NCBI GenBank assembly: GCA_964399955.1
Contig: CAYNST010000002.1
Coordinates: 23,273 to 87,272 of the forward strand
Reading direction: 5' to 3'
Length of the DNA: 64,000 nucleotides
DNA from: CAYNST01 sp964399955
Lineage (GTDB): Bacteria; Pseudomonadota; Gammaproteobacteria; Pseudomonadales; Cellvibrionaceae
Positions 1 through 9,364 of the stretch are shown one piece after another. The notes below the pieces were generated by a model that saw nothing but the letters and a program-made list of their open reading frames with translations, ran no database searches and had not been told where the DNA came from. Every line of letters begins with the position of its first letter. Position 1 is the first letter of the stretch. A program made the translations under genes and the position numbers.

Positions 1-109
1 GTCGTAATCTTGCCAATGCTCAGCGTCAGTCCGCCAAGGCAGCGGGCAGGTGCCGCAGCACAGAACTCCTGTTGCAATGATTTTTTCTGTCACTTTTCGG
101 CTCATGCCG

Positions 110-290
110 TGACGGCTCAAACTGCGTCCACATTTTGGGCAGCGCAAGGCGATAAGCGTGAATTTAACCGGTGAAGATTGTGCACTTCCTGTGCTGCACC
201 TCTTCGGGGCCGCCCCCGGCGGGCGCTCTACCCCGCTCCTGGCAGGGTGGCCCCTGCTGTAACTCGGTTGCGGGCAAATCGGGCGCACGC
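110..290. repeat. Dispersed intergenic repeat, copy A
   Basis: This non-coding stretch downstream of hflX aligns by eye with 38251-38425. Shared blocks include GCGTCCA, GCAAGGCGA, GTGA.TTTA, CCTGTGCT and GGGCCGCC in the same order and at similar spacing. The central part of copy B is palindromic (TTTACATGTGTAAA); here that part is decayed. It looks like a family of mobile or structural intergenic elements of about 170 bases. No coding frame in it is convincing. Confidence 0.6.
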
Positions 291-319
291 TGTCCCGTCA
301 CGTTCACCTGAACAAAACA

Positions 320-1618
320 TCAGGCAGCATGCGGCTCCCAGTGAAGCTCCTCCTTGCTGACGGTCTCTGCTGCGAGGATGCGATTGAGGTCGGCCTCCGG
401 CAAACGGATGTCCAACCGGCAACTGCCGTCCTCCAGATAATGCTCCTCAAGTACCGCGTGGGCCCGATGCAACCGCGCCCGCAGACTGCCCATATGGCTG
501 GCAAGCTGAACACTACCATTGAAAACTTTTTCGCTCAAAAGTTCGGATGTCGCCTGACTTAACAGGTCCAGGCCGGTCTTGTTCTGAGCAGACATCCACA
601 CCGCAACCGGCTTGCCGATATCATTGCGGTCCAAGCGGGGGGGCATTTCCAGCAGGTCATTCTTGTTGTAAACAAACAACTGCGGAATGTGATCTGCGCC
701 TATCTCGGCCAGCACCTTCTGCACCTCGTCTATCTGATGCAGCCTTTCCGCCGAGGCGGAGTCAATAACGTGCAACAACAGGTCAGCGCTAGCGGCTTCT
801 TCCAAGGTTGCACGGAATGCTTCTACCAGACGGTGGGGCAACTGGCTGATAAATCCGACCGTGTCCGCAAGGATTGCACCGCCCACCCCGTCTAGCTCAA
901 TACGGCGCATGGTGGGGTCCAGGGTGGCAAACAGCTGGTTTTCGGCGTAGACACTGGAATTGGTCAGCGCATTGAAGAGCGTAGACTTGCCGGCGTTGGT
1001 GTAGCCCACCAGCGACACCGTCGGCATGTCCGCGCGCGCGCGGGCTCGCCGGCCCTGCGCTCGCTGGCGACGAACCTTTTCAAGGCGTTTCTCGATGGTT
1101 TTGATGCGGGCCCGCAACAGGCGACGGTCGGTTTCCAGCTGGGTCTCACCCGGCCCCCGCAGGCCGATACCGCCTTTTTGCCGCTCCAGGTGGGTCCAGC
1201 CGCGAATCAGGCGAGTGGACATGTGCTGCAGCTGAGCAAGCTCCACCTGAAGTTTGCCTTCGTGGGTGCGCGCCCGCTGGGCAAAAATATCCAAAATCAA
1301 ACCTGTGCGGTCAAGCACCCGGCAAGCCAGCTCTTTTTCCAGATTGCGCTCTTGGCTGGGCGTCAGCACATGATTGAATATCACCAGTTCAGCGCCGTGT
1401 TCAGCCTGAAGCTGCTTCAGCTCTTCAAGTTTGCCGGTGCCGATGAAATACTTTGCGGTAGGAGTGGCGCGCGAGCCCGTAAGGGCGGCCACGGGATCGC
1501 CGCCTGCCGAGAGCACAAGCTCTTCGAATTCACGAAGGTCTTGGCTTGCGGCGGCCTGATTAAGCTCCAGATGAACCAGAATGGCCAGCTCACCCGTTTC
1601 GGGTCTGTCAAAGAACAA
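320..1618 (-). CDS. hflX: Ribosome-associated GTPase HflX
   Basis: HflX is a ribosome-binding GTPase of the Obg-HflX group that splits stalled 70S ribosomes after stress. The product (432 aa) has the N-terminal HflX domain, a glycine-rich linker (GGIGLRGPGETQLE), then a G domain with G1 (GYTNAGKST), G3 (DTVGF) and G4 (NKND). The start chosen is TTG at 1618, giving LFFDRPETGE as in relatives that begin MFF-RP. It has GAGAGG about seven bases upstream and lies just after the hfq stop. A longer upstream frame only re-reads hfq sequence. It is the last gene of the mutL-miaA-hfq-hflX series, probably co-transcribed with hfq. Length fits the family (E. coli 426 aa). Confidence 0.95.
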   Translation of the reverse strand: MFFDRPETGELAILVHLELNQAAASQDLREFEELVLSAGGDPVAALTGSRATPTAKYFIGTGKLEELKQLQAEHGAELVIFNHVLTPSQERNLEKELACRVLDRTGLILDIFAQRARTHEGKLQVELAQLQHMSTRLIRGWTHLERQKGGIGLRGPGETQLETDRRLLRARIKTIEKRLEKVRRQRAQGRRARARADMPTVSLVGYTNAGKSTLFNALTNSSVYAENQLFATLDPTMRRIELDGVGGAILADTVGFISQLPHRLVEAFRATLEEAASADLLLHVIDSASAERLHQIDEVQKVLAEIGADHIPQLFVYNKNDLLEMPPRLDRNDIGKPVAVWMSAQNKTGLDLLSQATSELLSEKVFNGSVQLASHMGSLRARLHRAHAVLEEHYLEDGSCRLDIRLPEADLNRILAAETVSKEELHWEPHAA

Positions 1619-1628
1619 GAATTGCCTC

Positions 1629-1892
1629 TCAGCCTCCGATCTCGGTTTCTTCGGTTGCACCGGTTTCCGGGTTGAGCATAGGCACCCTGACCGGGCGCGA
1701 CGGCACAACCGTGGATATGGCGTGTTTATAAACCATCTGACTCACAGTGTTCTTTAGCAAGACTACGAATTGATCGAAAGATTCAACCTGGCCCTGCAGC
1801 TTGATGCCGTTGACTAGATAGATCGATACGGGAATACGTTCTTTGCGCAAAACATTGAGGTAAGGGTCTTGTAAGCTATGCCCTTTTGACAT
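1629..1892 (-). CDS. hfq: RNA chaperone Hfq
   Basis: Hfq is a hexameric Sm-like chaperone that pairs small RNAs with target mRNAs. The 87-residue product has the full core: SLQDPYLN at the N-terminus, Sm1 (VNGIKLQGQVESFDQF) and Sm2 ending in the YKHA signature that lines the proximal RNA pore. The C-terminal tail is short (about 17 residues, acidic), like the Pseudomonas form rather than the long E. coli tail. A strong AAGGAG site sits nine bases before the ATG. It follows miaA after 124 bases, enough for its own promoter, and hflX starts ten bases after its stop. Confidence 0.97.
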   Translation of the reverse strand: MSKGHSLQDPYLNVLRKERIPVSIYLVNGIKLQGQVESFDQFVVLLKNTVSQMVYKHAISTVVPSRPVRVPMLNPETGATEETEIGG

Positions 1893-2016
1893 GAATATTC
1901 TCCTTTGAAGACGGTTGATTGATTTACGCGTGCGAACATCGCATGGTCAGTTAGGCAGCTATGCCGGTCCCGCCAGTCGATCACCGCCCAAGAGCAGTAA
2001 CTGGAGCGCAGAAGCA

Positions 2017-2985
2017 TTATATGGCTCCTGCACGCACAATGTTCAAGGCCTGCCGTAAAATTTCATTGTTGTTGTATTCTACGCCACCGGAGCGCATCGT
2101 ATCTATCCAGCGCAAATCGTGCCAACTGCGCAGCCATGTTAGTTGCCTTTTGGCCAACTGGCGTGTTGCCGACACACCGGCGTCGCGCATCTCAGTCTGG
2201 CTCAACTCACCCGCCAGAAACTGCCACACCTGGCGGTATCCGACTGCACGCATGGATGGCAGTTCCAAAGTCAGATCGGGCCGCTGAAAGAGGTGGTGCA
2301 CCTCTTCAATAAAACCCAGCTTGAGCATCCTGTCAAACCGATCCGCTATGCGCTGGTGCAATACAGAGCGCTCTTTTGGTGCAAGGGCCATTTGCACGCA
2401 ATCAAACCGCTGCGCAATTCCCTGACCTGGCACAGATTGCCAGTCGGTCATGCTTCTGCCTGATATACGAACTACCTCCAGTGCTCGACTGATGCGCTGG
2501 GAATGGTTGGGGTGCAAGCGTGCCGCCGCCACAGGGTCTACCTCTGCCAAACGAGCGTGCAGGGCGGGCCAGCCATCCCGGTTGGCCTCGGCCTCTATCT
2601 CTGCGCGCACCTGCGGATCGCTCTCCGGCATGGGCGACAGGCCCTCCAGCAGCGCTTTGAAATAGAGCATGGTTCCACCCACCAGCAAAGGTGTCCGGCC
2701 GCGGGCGACAACGGCGTCTATGGCCACGCTGGCATCCCGCACAAAGTCTGCCGCCGAATACGGCTCAGCAGGGTCGCGGATATCGATGAGATGGTGCGGA
2801 TGTAGGGCGCGCTCGGCACGGCTGGGTTTGGCGGTGCCTATGTCCATGCTGCGGTACACCAGCGCCGAATCCACGCTGATGATCTCGCAGGACAGCGCTC
2901 CGGCAAGCGCCAGAGCCAAGTCCGTTTTACCCGATGCCGTGGGCCCCATCAGGGTGATGATCTGTGGTTTAGCGCCAGCAGACAC
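2017..2985 (-). CDS. miaA: tRNA dimethylallyltransferase MiaA
   Basis: MiaA transfers a dimethylallyl group to N6 of A37 in tRNAs that read UNN codons. The product shows the P-loop MGPTASGKTDLA about 12 residues from the N-terminus, DSALVYRSMDIGTAKPS and HHLIDIRDP, all typical of the family. A GTG at 2985, one base after the mutL stop, gives 322 aa (E. coli 316). An in-frame TTG at 3015 would add ten residues overlapping mutL, but those residues are atypical. The gene lies in the conserved mutL-miaA-hfq order. Its isopentenyl mark can be further modified by MiaB, which is not in this window. Confidence 0.95.
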   Translation of the reverse strand: MSAGAKPQIITLMGPTASGKTDLALALAGALSCEIISVDSALVYRSMDIGTAKPSRAERALHPHHLIDIRDPAEPYSAADFVRDASVAIDAVVARGRTPLLVGGTMLYFKALLEGLSPMPESDPQVRAEIEAEANRDGWPALHARLAEVDPVAAARLHPNHSQRISRALEVVRISGRSMTDWQSVPGQGIAQRFDCVQMALAPKERSVLHQRIADRFDRMLKLGFIEEVHHLFQRPDLTLELPSMRAVGYRQVWQFLAGELSQTEMRDAGVSATRQLAKRQLTWLRSWHDLRWIDTMRSGGVEYNNNEILRQALNIVRAGAI

Positions 2986-2986
2986 T

Positions 2987-4807
2987 TTATTGCCCCCGCA
3001 TGAACAGACCGTCAAGCTCCGCCAGGGTCATTTGACGCCAGGTGGGTCGTCCGTGGTTACACTGTCCGCTGCGCTCGGTGGCTTCCATGTCGCGCAGCAA
3101 AGCGTTCATTTCTTCCACAGAAAGGCGCCGGTTGGCGCGTACACTGCCGTGACAGGCCATGGTGCCCAGCACTTCATTGATGCTGTTCTGGATACGGGAG
3201 CTGGTGCCATGCTCTGTCAGATCTGCCAGTACATCTCTGACCAAACGGTCAATATCCGAGCGGTTGAGCACAACCGGCACTTGGCGCACCATCAACGACT
3301 CTGGCCCCACCCGCTCAATTGCAAATCCAAGCTGCTCGAACACCGAAGCGTGCTCACCGGCAAGGTCTGCCTCATTTTCGCTCACCGAAAGCGTCTGCGG
3401 CACCAGCAGCGGCTGAGACTGAATGCCGTTGACCGCGTACTGGGCTTTCATGCGCTCGTAGGTAATGCGCTCATGAGCTGCGTGCATGTCCACCAGAATC
3501 AGGCCCGCTGCGTTTTCCGCCAGGATATAAACCCCTTTAAGCTGCGCCAGGGCAAAACCCAAGGGCGGGGGGCCGGCAGAGTCCGCAGGGGGCAGTGCGG
3601 TGGCCGGTTGCGGGACGAAGGCCGCAGAGGGCCCCGCCCACGACGACTGAGGCCGCGACTCGGCGACAGCAAAAGGCCTTCCAGCCCCAGGCGCACCCTC
3701 CCCCCACGGTTGAGAAAGCTGCAGGGGCGATTGTTCCGGCGCGGGCGGGGATGCCTGAGGCGGCGACGCTGAAAGGTGATTCGCCGGCGGCGGGTTGCTG
3801 CTGGGCCTGACCTCCGCCAGGGCACGATGCAGGCTGCTGAACAAGAAGTCGTGCACCAGGCGACCGTCGCGAAAGCGCACTTCGTGCTTGGTGGGATGGA
3901 CGTTGACATCCACCGCTGCCGGGTCCAACTGCAAATACAGTACGTAGGCCGGGTGCCTGCCGTGGTAAAGCACATCCTGATAGGCCTGGCGCACCGCATG
4001 GGTGACCAGCTTGTCCTTGATGGAGCGGCCGTTGACAAAAAAGTGCTGTAGATCCGCCTGGCTGCGGGAGAAGGTTGGCAGAGCCACCCAGCCCCACAGC
4101 CGCAGGCCTGCCCGCTCAAATTCGACGGTCAGCGAATGCTCGGCAAACGCCGGCCCACATACCATGGCCACCCGACGCTGGCGCTCGACCTCGCTGAATG
4201 CCGGGCGCCATGAGTGCACCACCCGGCCGTTGTTCTTGAGGCTGAAGCCTACCTCAAAGTGCGAAAGCGCCAGGCGTTTGACTGTATCTTCGATGCGGCC
4301 GTATTCGGTGTTTTCCGTGCGCAGAAATTTGCGCCGGGCGGGTGTGTTGAAAAACAGGTCGCGCACCTCGGTGGTGGTCCCTTGGGGATGCGCCGCAGGC
4401 GACAGCTCAGCCTGCATGTCGCGACCTTCTGCTCGCACAGACCAGGCACAGTCTTCGGCGCCGGTATTGCTGGTCAACTGCAGCCGAGCAACCGAGCTGA
4501 TACTGGCCAGAGCCTCGCCGCGAAATCCCAGCGTGGCCACTGCTTCCAGATCGTCCAGCAACTGAATTTTGCTGGTTGCATGGCGGGAAAGCGCAAGGCA
4601 GAGGTCACTTTTATCAATACCGCTGCCATTGTCACGCACCCGCATCAGCTTGACGCCACCGCCCTCCACTTCAACATCCACCTGGGTGGCTCCGGCATCC
4701 AGGCTGTTTTCCAGCAGCTCCTTGATGACGGACGCCGGGCGCTCCACCACCTCTCCGGCGGCGATCTGGTTGGCCAGGCGAGGGCTTAACAACTGGATTC
4801 TGGGCAT
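2987..4807 (-). CDS. mutL: DNA mismatch repair protein MutL
   Basis: MutL couples MutS mismatch recognition to downstream repair. The N-terminal GHKL ATPase (about residues 1-330) shows ENSLDAGAT, DNGSGI, and GFRGEALASI, followed by a proline-rich linker (about 335-420) and the dimerisation domain. The C-terminal domain carries DMHAAHERITYE, a variant of the DQHA(X)2E(X)4E endonuclease motif, with Q replaced by M as in Pseudomonas MutL. E. coli MutL, which relies on MutH, lacks this motif, so this protein may nick DNA itself. The 606-aa length is normal. It starts at an ATG two bases past the stop of the upstream amidase gene. Confidence 0.96.
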   Translation of the reverse strand: MPRIQLLSPRLANQIAAGEVVERPASVIKELLENSLDAGATQVDVEVEGGGVKLMRVRDNGSGIDKSDLCLALSRHATSKIQLLDDLEAVATLGFRGEALASISSVARLQLTSNTGAEDCAWSVRAEGRDMQAELSPAAHPQGTTTEVRDLFFNTPARRKFLRTENTEYGRIEDTVKRLALSHFEVGFSLKNNGRVVHSWRPAFSEVERQRRVAMVCGPAFAEHSLTVEFERAGLRLWGWVALPTFSRSQADLQHFFVNGRSIKDKLVTHAVRQAYQDVLYHGRHPAYVLYLQLDPAAVDVNVHPTKHEVRFRDGRLVHDFLFSSLHRALAEVRPSSNPPPANHLSASPPQASPPAPEQSPLQLSQPWGEGAPGAGRPFAVAESRPQSSWAGPSAAFVPQPATALPPADSAGPPPLGFALAQLKGVYILAENAAGLILVDMHAAHERITYERMKAQYAVNGIQSQPLLVPQTLSVSENEADLAGEHASVFEQLGFAIERVGPESLMVRQVPVVLNRSDIDRLVRDVLADLTEHGTSSRIQNSINEVLGTMACHGSVRANRRLSVEEMNALLRDMEATERSGQCNHGRPTWRQMTLAELDGLFMRGQ

Positions 4808-4809
4808 GG

Positions 4810-6132
4810 TTAGCTGGCTGGAATAATCAACTTTTGACCGACCTTGATGACGTCGGCGTGGGTAAGGCCGTTGTGCTGCAACAACTGTTGCAAACTGATT
4901 TTATGCCGCTTGGCTATGCCCGACAGTGTATCACCATTGGAAATGATGTATTCGTGCTTGCTGCCACTGCGGTTGGCCTTGTTCCACGCCAGTAGTGTTC
5001 CGGGAGGGGGCGCTTCGTTGAAATAGCCGTTGATACCCTTGAAAATGGAACTGGCCAGGTACTTGCGGTGAGTGTGGGTTCCCAGCTTCTGCGCTTCCTG
5101 CGGGTTGGATATGAAGCCAATTTCCACCAGAATGGAGGGTACATCCGGTGACTTCAGCACGGCAAAGCCCGCCTGTTCCACCTGTTGCTTGTGCAGCTTG
5201 GTGATCCTGCCTATTTCCCCCAGCACCCGGGTGCCAACATCAAGGCTGTTGCTCAAGGTTGCCGTCATCGACAGGTCCACCAGCACGCCCGCCAGAACAT
5301 TGTCCACATCATTCAGACTGACCCCGCCAACCCCACCGATCAAGTCGGCCTCATTCTCTCGTTCCGCCAGAAACCGTGCGCTTTCACTGGTGGCGCCGCT
5401 GCGGGACAGGGCGTACACCGAGGCGCCACTGGCGCGCGGATTGGTGAAGGCGTCGGCATGCACAGAAATAAACAGGTCTGCACGCTGCGCCCGCGCCCGG
5501 TTGCGGCGCTCGCGCAGCGGAATATAGTAGTCGCCGGTGCGGACCAGAAAGGCGCTGTAACCCGGCTCCTGGTTCAGCAACTCCACCAACAGTTTGCTGA
5601 CCGCCAGCACTACATCTTTTTCCCGGATCTGGCCGGGGCCTATGGCGCCGGGGTCTTCTCCGCCGTGGCCGGCATCCACGGCAATCAGCACGTTGCGGCG
5701 CTCTGGCAACAAGTCGTCGAGAATGGGCGCCGCGCGCTTGACCGGCCGGGACGGATCTATCAGGTCTACCACCAGACGGTCGGCTTTGTCGCCGTGGCGC
5801 GGCAGGAAAAAGCTGCGGGCCTCCGTTGCCTGGTGCAGATCCAGCACCACCCGCAAACCGTCGGGTTCGCGCCGTCCATAGCGGATGTCGGCGATAGGGG
5901 TATCCACCAGGGCCAGGGGCTTGACTCCTGGGTGGAGAGCGGTGCCCTTTATGTCAATGACAACGCGGTCGGGGTTCTCCAGCGTGAACAGCTTGTGCTC
6001 GGCAGGACTGTCCAGGTCAAATACGATACGGGTGCTATCCGGCGAACGCCACAAACGCACGCCATCAACCTGAGCGGCAGTGGCCCAGGCCGACCAGCCC
6101 ACCACCAGCGTTGCCAAGATTAATCGGATCAT
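4810..6132 (-). CDS. amiB: N-acetylmuramoyl-L-alanine amidase (AmiB type, AMIN-Amidase_3-LysM)
   Basis: This periplasmic zinc amidase removes the peptide from MurNAc and splits septal peptidoglycan. A signal peptide (MIRLILATLVVGWSAWATA) leads into an AMIN domain (about 25-130), then Amidase_3 (about 170-385) with AVDAGHGGEDPGA, ISVHADAF and VEIGFISN supplying the zinc ligands and catalytic Glu. A C-terminal LysM module (about 392-438, starting near YIISNGDTLSGIA) binds glycan. The start is the ATG at 6132, after GGGTAGAG. An ATG at 6156 would put eight charged residues before the signal and overlap tsaE. The insertion between the HADAF and VEIGF motifs suggests the autoinhibitory helix of AmiB proteins. 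Confidence 0.93.
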   Translation of the reverse strand: MIRLILATLVVGWSAWATAAQVDGVRLWRSPDSTRIVFDLDSPAEHKLFTLENPDRVVIDIKGTALHPGVKPLALVDTPIADIRYGRREPDGLRVVLDLHQATEARSFFLPRHGDKADRLVVDLIDPSRPVKRAAPILDDLLPERRNVLIAVDAGHGGEDPGAIGPGQIREKDVVLAVSKLLVELLNQEPGYSAFLVRTGDYYIPLRERRNRARAQRADLFISVHADAFTNPRASGASVYALSRSGATSESARFLAERENEADLIGGVGGVSLNDVDNVLAGVLVDLSMTATLSNSLDVGTRVLGEIGRITKLHKQQVEQAGFAVLKSPDVPSILVEIGFISNPQEAQKLGTHTHRKYLASSIFKGINGYFNEAPPPGTLLAWNKANRSGSKHEYIISNGDTLSGIAKRHKISLQQLLQHNGLTHADVIKVGQKLIIPAS

Positions 6133-6145
6133 CTCTACCCTATTC

Positions 6146-6610
6146 CTAGGTTGCATTCAGCTTGGCCAAAAGCGCCTGGCCACGGGCCGTGTCCGCCCGC
6201 AGGCAGGCTGCCCGCCCATTGGCCGCTACGCTGAGGGTCAGGTGAAGATCTGCGGGCGGCAGCACGCCTTCACCGCAGCTTGGCCACTCGATCAAACAGA
6301 CGCTCTGCTCTGTAAAATAGTCGCGAATGCCCATGTATTCCAATTCTTCGGCGTCGGTCAGCCGATATAGATCAAAATGGTTTAACTTGAGGTTCCTCAA
6401 GTGGTATGGCTCTACCAGTGTATAAGTGGGACTCTTAACCGCGCCTGTATGACCCAGCGCACGCAACAGCCCCCTCACCAGCGTTGTCTTGCCTGCTCCA
6501 AGCGGGCCTTCCAGATAGATCACCACGCCGGCGATAAGTGCGCGAGCGACTGCGGCCCCCAGTTCTTCGGTGGCGTTCTCGTCGGCCAGGGCCCGCCCAA
6601 GCTCGGTCAT
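6146..6610 (-). CDS. tsaE: tRNA t6A37 biosynthesis ATPase TsaE
   Basis: TsaE is the small ATPase that cycles the TsaB-TsaD complex when making N6-threonylcarbamoyl-A37 on tRNA. The product has a P-loop (GPLGAGKTTLVRGLL), SPTYTLVEPY and HFDLYRL, and is 154 aa, matching E. coli (153). The ATG at 6610 overlaps the nnr stop as ATGA, which marks translational coupling and rejects a longer frame starting inside nnr. The nnr-tsaE-amiB-mutL order is conserved across gammaproteobacteria. Confidence 0.95.
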   Translation of the reverse strand: MTELGRALADENATEELGAAVARALIAGVVIYLEGPLGAGKTTLVRGLLRALGHTGAVKSPTYTLVEPYHLRNLKLNHFDLYRLTDAEELEYMGIRDYFTEQSVCLIEWPSCGEGVLPPADLHLTLSVAANGRAACLRADTARGQALLAKLNAT

Positions 6611-8109
6611 TTTGCCAACAGCTCGCGTATGTGGGGGATCAGGTCGGTGGCCAACATGCCGCGAACTCCCGTTTCCCGTACCGCCAGGTCGGCGGCGTCC
6701 CCGTGCAGGCAAACAGCCAATTGCGCCGCCATGAACGGCGGCACCTTCTGCGCCAGCAACCCGCCGATCAAACCGGTGAGAATGTCGCCGGTGCCGCCGC
6801 GCGCAAGGCCTGCGTTGCCCACATTGGCAATGACCAGGCAGGCGCCGTCAAAAATCAGGGTGCCGGCTCCTTTCAATACGATGACGCCGCCAAATTGTTC
6901 ATGTAAACGACGCACGGCAGAAATGCGGTCTTGCTCAATATCAGCGACCGAGCAGTCAAGCAGGCGCGCAGCCTCCCCCGGGTGCGGCGTCAGCACCCAG
7001 TTGGGCAGGGTCTTCGGCAGGCTCAAGCGACCATCCGCAAGCATGTTCAAGGCATCGGCATCGAATACCCGTGGCACATCAGCCTGCAGTGCATGCGCCA
7101 GCAACTGTTCCGACCACGGGGTGGTACCCAGCCCCGGTCCCACGGCAAGCGCGGTGGGCCGGTGCAGCATGGCGGCCAGCTCATGCCCGGTGCATACGCC
7201 GGCCACCATGATTTCTGGCCGCCGCACCAGGGCTGCGGTCACATGGGCGGGATCTGTCGCCAAGCCAAGCAACCCCACCCCAGTTACCGCTGCCGTTTCA
7301 GTTGCCATCAGGGCCGCGCCCCCGAAACCCGGCGCACCGCCGATTACCAGAAGGTAACCGAACAAACCCTTGTGCGCGTCAGCCGCCCGCTCTGGCAACT
7401 GGGCAAACAGCGCTTCCCGCTGCGGACATACGGCAATGGGGACCAGCTCCCGGTAAAGCTCGGCCGGCATCCCCAGGTCAGCGAAGCCCAGCTGGCCGGC
7501 GTGCCTGGGGCCCATGCCAGTCAGCAGCCCCGGCTTCAGGCCGACGAAGGTCACAGTGGCGGAGGCCCGCACACAGGTAGCCGCTGCCACTCCGGTGTCG
7601 CCATCCAGACCGGAGGGCAGGTCGAGTGACAGGACGCGCGCGCCCAGATCATTGATGAAGGCTATGGCGGAGGCATAGGGCTCCCTGGCACCGCCCTTTA
7701 CCCCTGTGCCCAGCAGGGCGTCTACCACCACGCTGTCGGCGCTCAGCGCAGCCTGCGCCTCGGCCGTGGTGAAGCGTTGCACGCTTACCCCTTCCTGAAC
7801 CGCATAGGCATAGGCGCGGGCGGCATCGCCGCTCAGAGTACCTGGCTCTGCAAGCCAGAACACCTGCACCCGGTGACGTTTTTGTGCCGCCAGGGCTGCC
7901 AGCACATAGCCGTCACCGCCGTTATTGCCGCCGCCGCAAAAGACCACCCAGGAACGCGCGCTGGGCCAAAGACTCAAAGCGTATTCAAAGGCCGCCCGCC
8001 CGGCGTTTTTCATCAACCGCAAGGTGGGGGTGCCGGCTTGTTCGGCCTTTTGATCCAGTGCTCGCGTCTGTTCGCACGAATAGATGTTTGTGGGTAAGCT
8101 GTAGGTCAT
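6607..8109 (-). CDS. nnr: Bifunctional NAD(P)H-hydrate repair enzyme (epimerase and dehydratase)
   Basis: Nnr repairs hydrated NAD(P)H. The N-terminal YjeF domain (about 1-215) epimerises the R form to the S form and shows FCGGGNNGGDGY. The C-terminal domain (about 225-495) is the ADP-dependent dehydratase of the ribokinase-like fold. It has PHPGEAARLL, VLKGAGT and GNAGLARGGTGDILTG, which forms the phosphate-binding site. The length of 500 aa is typical. The gene heads the minus-strand cluster and is divergent from queG across about 70 bases, which must contain both promoters. Confidence 0.95.
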   Translation of the reverse strand: MTYSLPTNIYSCEQTRALDQKAEQAGTPTLRLMKNAGRAAFEYALSLWPSARSWVVFCGGGNNGGDGYVLAALAAQKRHRVQVFWLAEPGTLSGDAARAYAYAVQEGVSVQRFTTAEAQAALSADSVVVDALLGTGVKGGAREPYASAIAFINDLGARVLSLDLPSGLDGDTGVAAATCVRASATVTFVGLKPGLLTGMGPRHAGQLGFADLGMPAELYRELVPIAVCPQREALFAQLPERAADAHKGLFGYLLVIGGAPGFGGAALMATETAAVTGVGLLGLATDPAHVTAALVRRPEIMVAGVCTGHELAAMLHRPTALAVGPGLGTTPWSEQLLAHALQADVPRVFDADALNMLADGRLSLPKTLPNWVLTPHPGEAARLLDCSVADIEQDRISAVRRLHEQFGGVIVLKGAGTLIFDGACLVIANVGNAGLARGGTGDILTGLIGGLLAQKVPPFMAAQLAVCLHGDAADLAVRETGVRGMLATDLIPHIRELLAK

Positions 8110-8180
8110 GAATTTGCGCCGCAGGGTTTAAGAGTCGGATATTATACGGGCTGGCAACATGTTTTATCAGAGCACGCCGA

Positions 8181-9335
8181 ATGGCTTCAGCTGAAGACTA
8201 CAGAAAACTGGCCGAGCTTATTAAGATCTGGGCGCGCGAGCTGGGATTTCAACAGGCGGCCATTACCGACACCGACCTGAGTGACGAGCACACCCGGCTG
8301 CAGGAATGGCTCGCACGTGGTTATCACGGCAGCATGGCGTGGATGGCCGAAAATGTCGACATGCGCCAGGCACCCGAGCTGTTGCAGCCGGGCACGCTGC
8401 GCATCATCAGTGTGCGCATGGATTACCTGCCGGGCGACACCCAACAGATCAAGGTGCTGAAGGATTCCACCAAAGCCTATGTCTCGCGCTACGCCCTGGG
8501 CCGGGACTACCACAAGTTGATCCGCAAACGGCTTGCTCTGCTGGCAGGTAAAGTTGAGCAGGCCACGGCGGGCATGGCGGTCTCTCAGCGCCCATTTGTG
8601 GACAGCGCGCCAGTGATGGAGCGCGCCCTCGCCGCCAAGGCCGGTCTGGGCTGGGTGGGCAAGCATACCCTGGTATTGAATGAGACGGCCGGCAGCTGGT
8701 TCTTCCTGGCCGAGTTGTTCACCAGCCTGCCACTGCCGGTGGACAACCAGCCCGCCGCCAATCGCTGCGGTGATTGTACCGCCTGCCTCAAAGTATGCCC
8801 CACCGACGCCTTCCCCGCCCCCTACGTACTGGATGCACGCCGCTGCATTTCCTATCTGACCATCGAAAACAAAAACGCCATCCCGCTGGAGTTTCGCCAG
8901 GCGATGGGCAATCGGGTGTTTGGCTGTGACGATTGCCAGGCGATCTGCCCATGGAACAAGTTTGCCAAGCCTACCGCCGAAGATGACTTCAGGCCGCGCC
9001 ACCAGCTTGACCACCGCGACCTGCTGGAGCTGTTTCGCTGGGACGAGGCCAGCTTCCTCAAGCATACCGAAGGCTCCGCCATCCGCCGCATAGGCTACCA
9101 GCGCTGGCTGCGCAATTTGGCGGTGGGGTTGGGCAATGCCCCGGCGGATGCGGCCATCATTGCGACGCTGGAGAGCAAACGTGCCGAGGTCAGCGAGCTG
9201 GTGCAGGAGCATATCGATTGGGCACTTGCCCAACAACGCGCACCCGAGCGCAGGCGCCGACGCAAACTCAGACGGGCCGCCGCCCCACCCAACACAAGCA
9301 AGGACGAAGGCGAAGAGCCGGATCCGCCCCATTAG
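8181..9335 (+). CDS. queG: Epoxyqueuosine reductase QueG
   Basis: QueG catalyses the last step of queuosine synthesis, reducing epoxyqueuosine in the tRNA wobble position with cobalamin and two [4Fe-4S] clusters. The first Cys set is CGDCTACLKVCP and the second is the Cys of RRCISYL together with FGCDDCQAICPWN. DSAPVMERALAAKAGLGW is characteristic of the family. At 384 aa it is slightly longer than E. coli (379). The extra length is a basic, Arg-rich and then acidic tail (about residues 350-384). Monocistronic and divergent from nnr; its 3' end faces orn. Confidence 0.95.
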   Translation: MASAEDYRKLAELIKIWARELGFQQAAITDTDLSDEHTRLQEWLARGYHGSMAWMAENVDMRQAPELLQPGTLRIISVRMDYLPGDTQQIKVLKDSTKAYVSRYALGRDYHKLIRKRLALLAGKVEQATAGMAVSQRPFVDSAPVMERALAAKAGLGWVGKHTLVLNETAGSWFFLAELFTSLPLPVDNQPAANRCGDCTACLKVCPTDAFPAPYVLDARRCISYLTIENKNAIPLEFRQAMGNRVFGCDDCQAICPWNKFAKPTAEDDFRPRHQLDHRDLLELFRWDEASFLKHTEGSAIRRIGYQRWLRNLAVGLGNAPADAAIIATLESKRAEVSELVQEHIDWALAQQRAPERRRRRKLRRAAAPPNTSKDEGEEPDPPH

Positions 9336-9364
9336 CGCCAGCAGCCAGACGCCCGGGCAGGGTG

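Noticed and set aside
1..105. A minus-strand frame beginning ATG at 105 and open through the left edge (starts MSRKVTEKII).
   Set aside because: Only about 35 codons are visible, there is no ribosome site, and no family is recognised; it could be the start of a real gene but cannot be supported here.
8187..9332. Long minus-strand open frame opposite queG (and similar long frames opposite gltB, ubiB and gltD).
   Set aside because: These are shadows caused by GC-rich codon bias in real genes; none has a recognisable domain.
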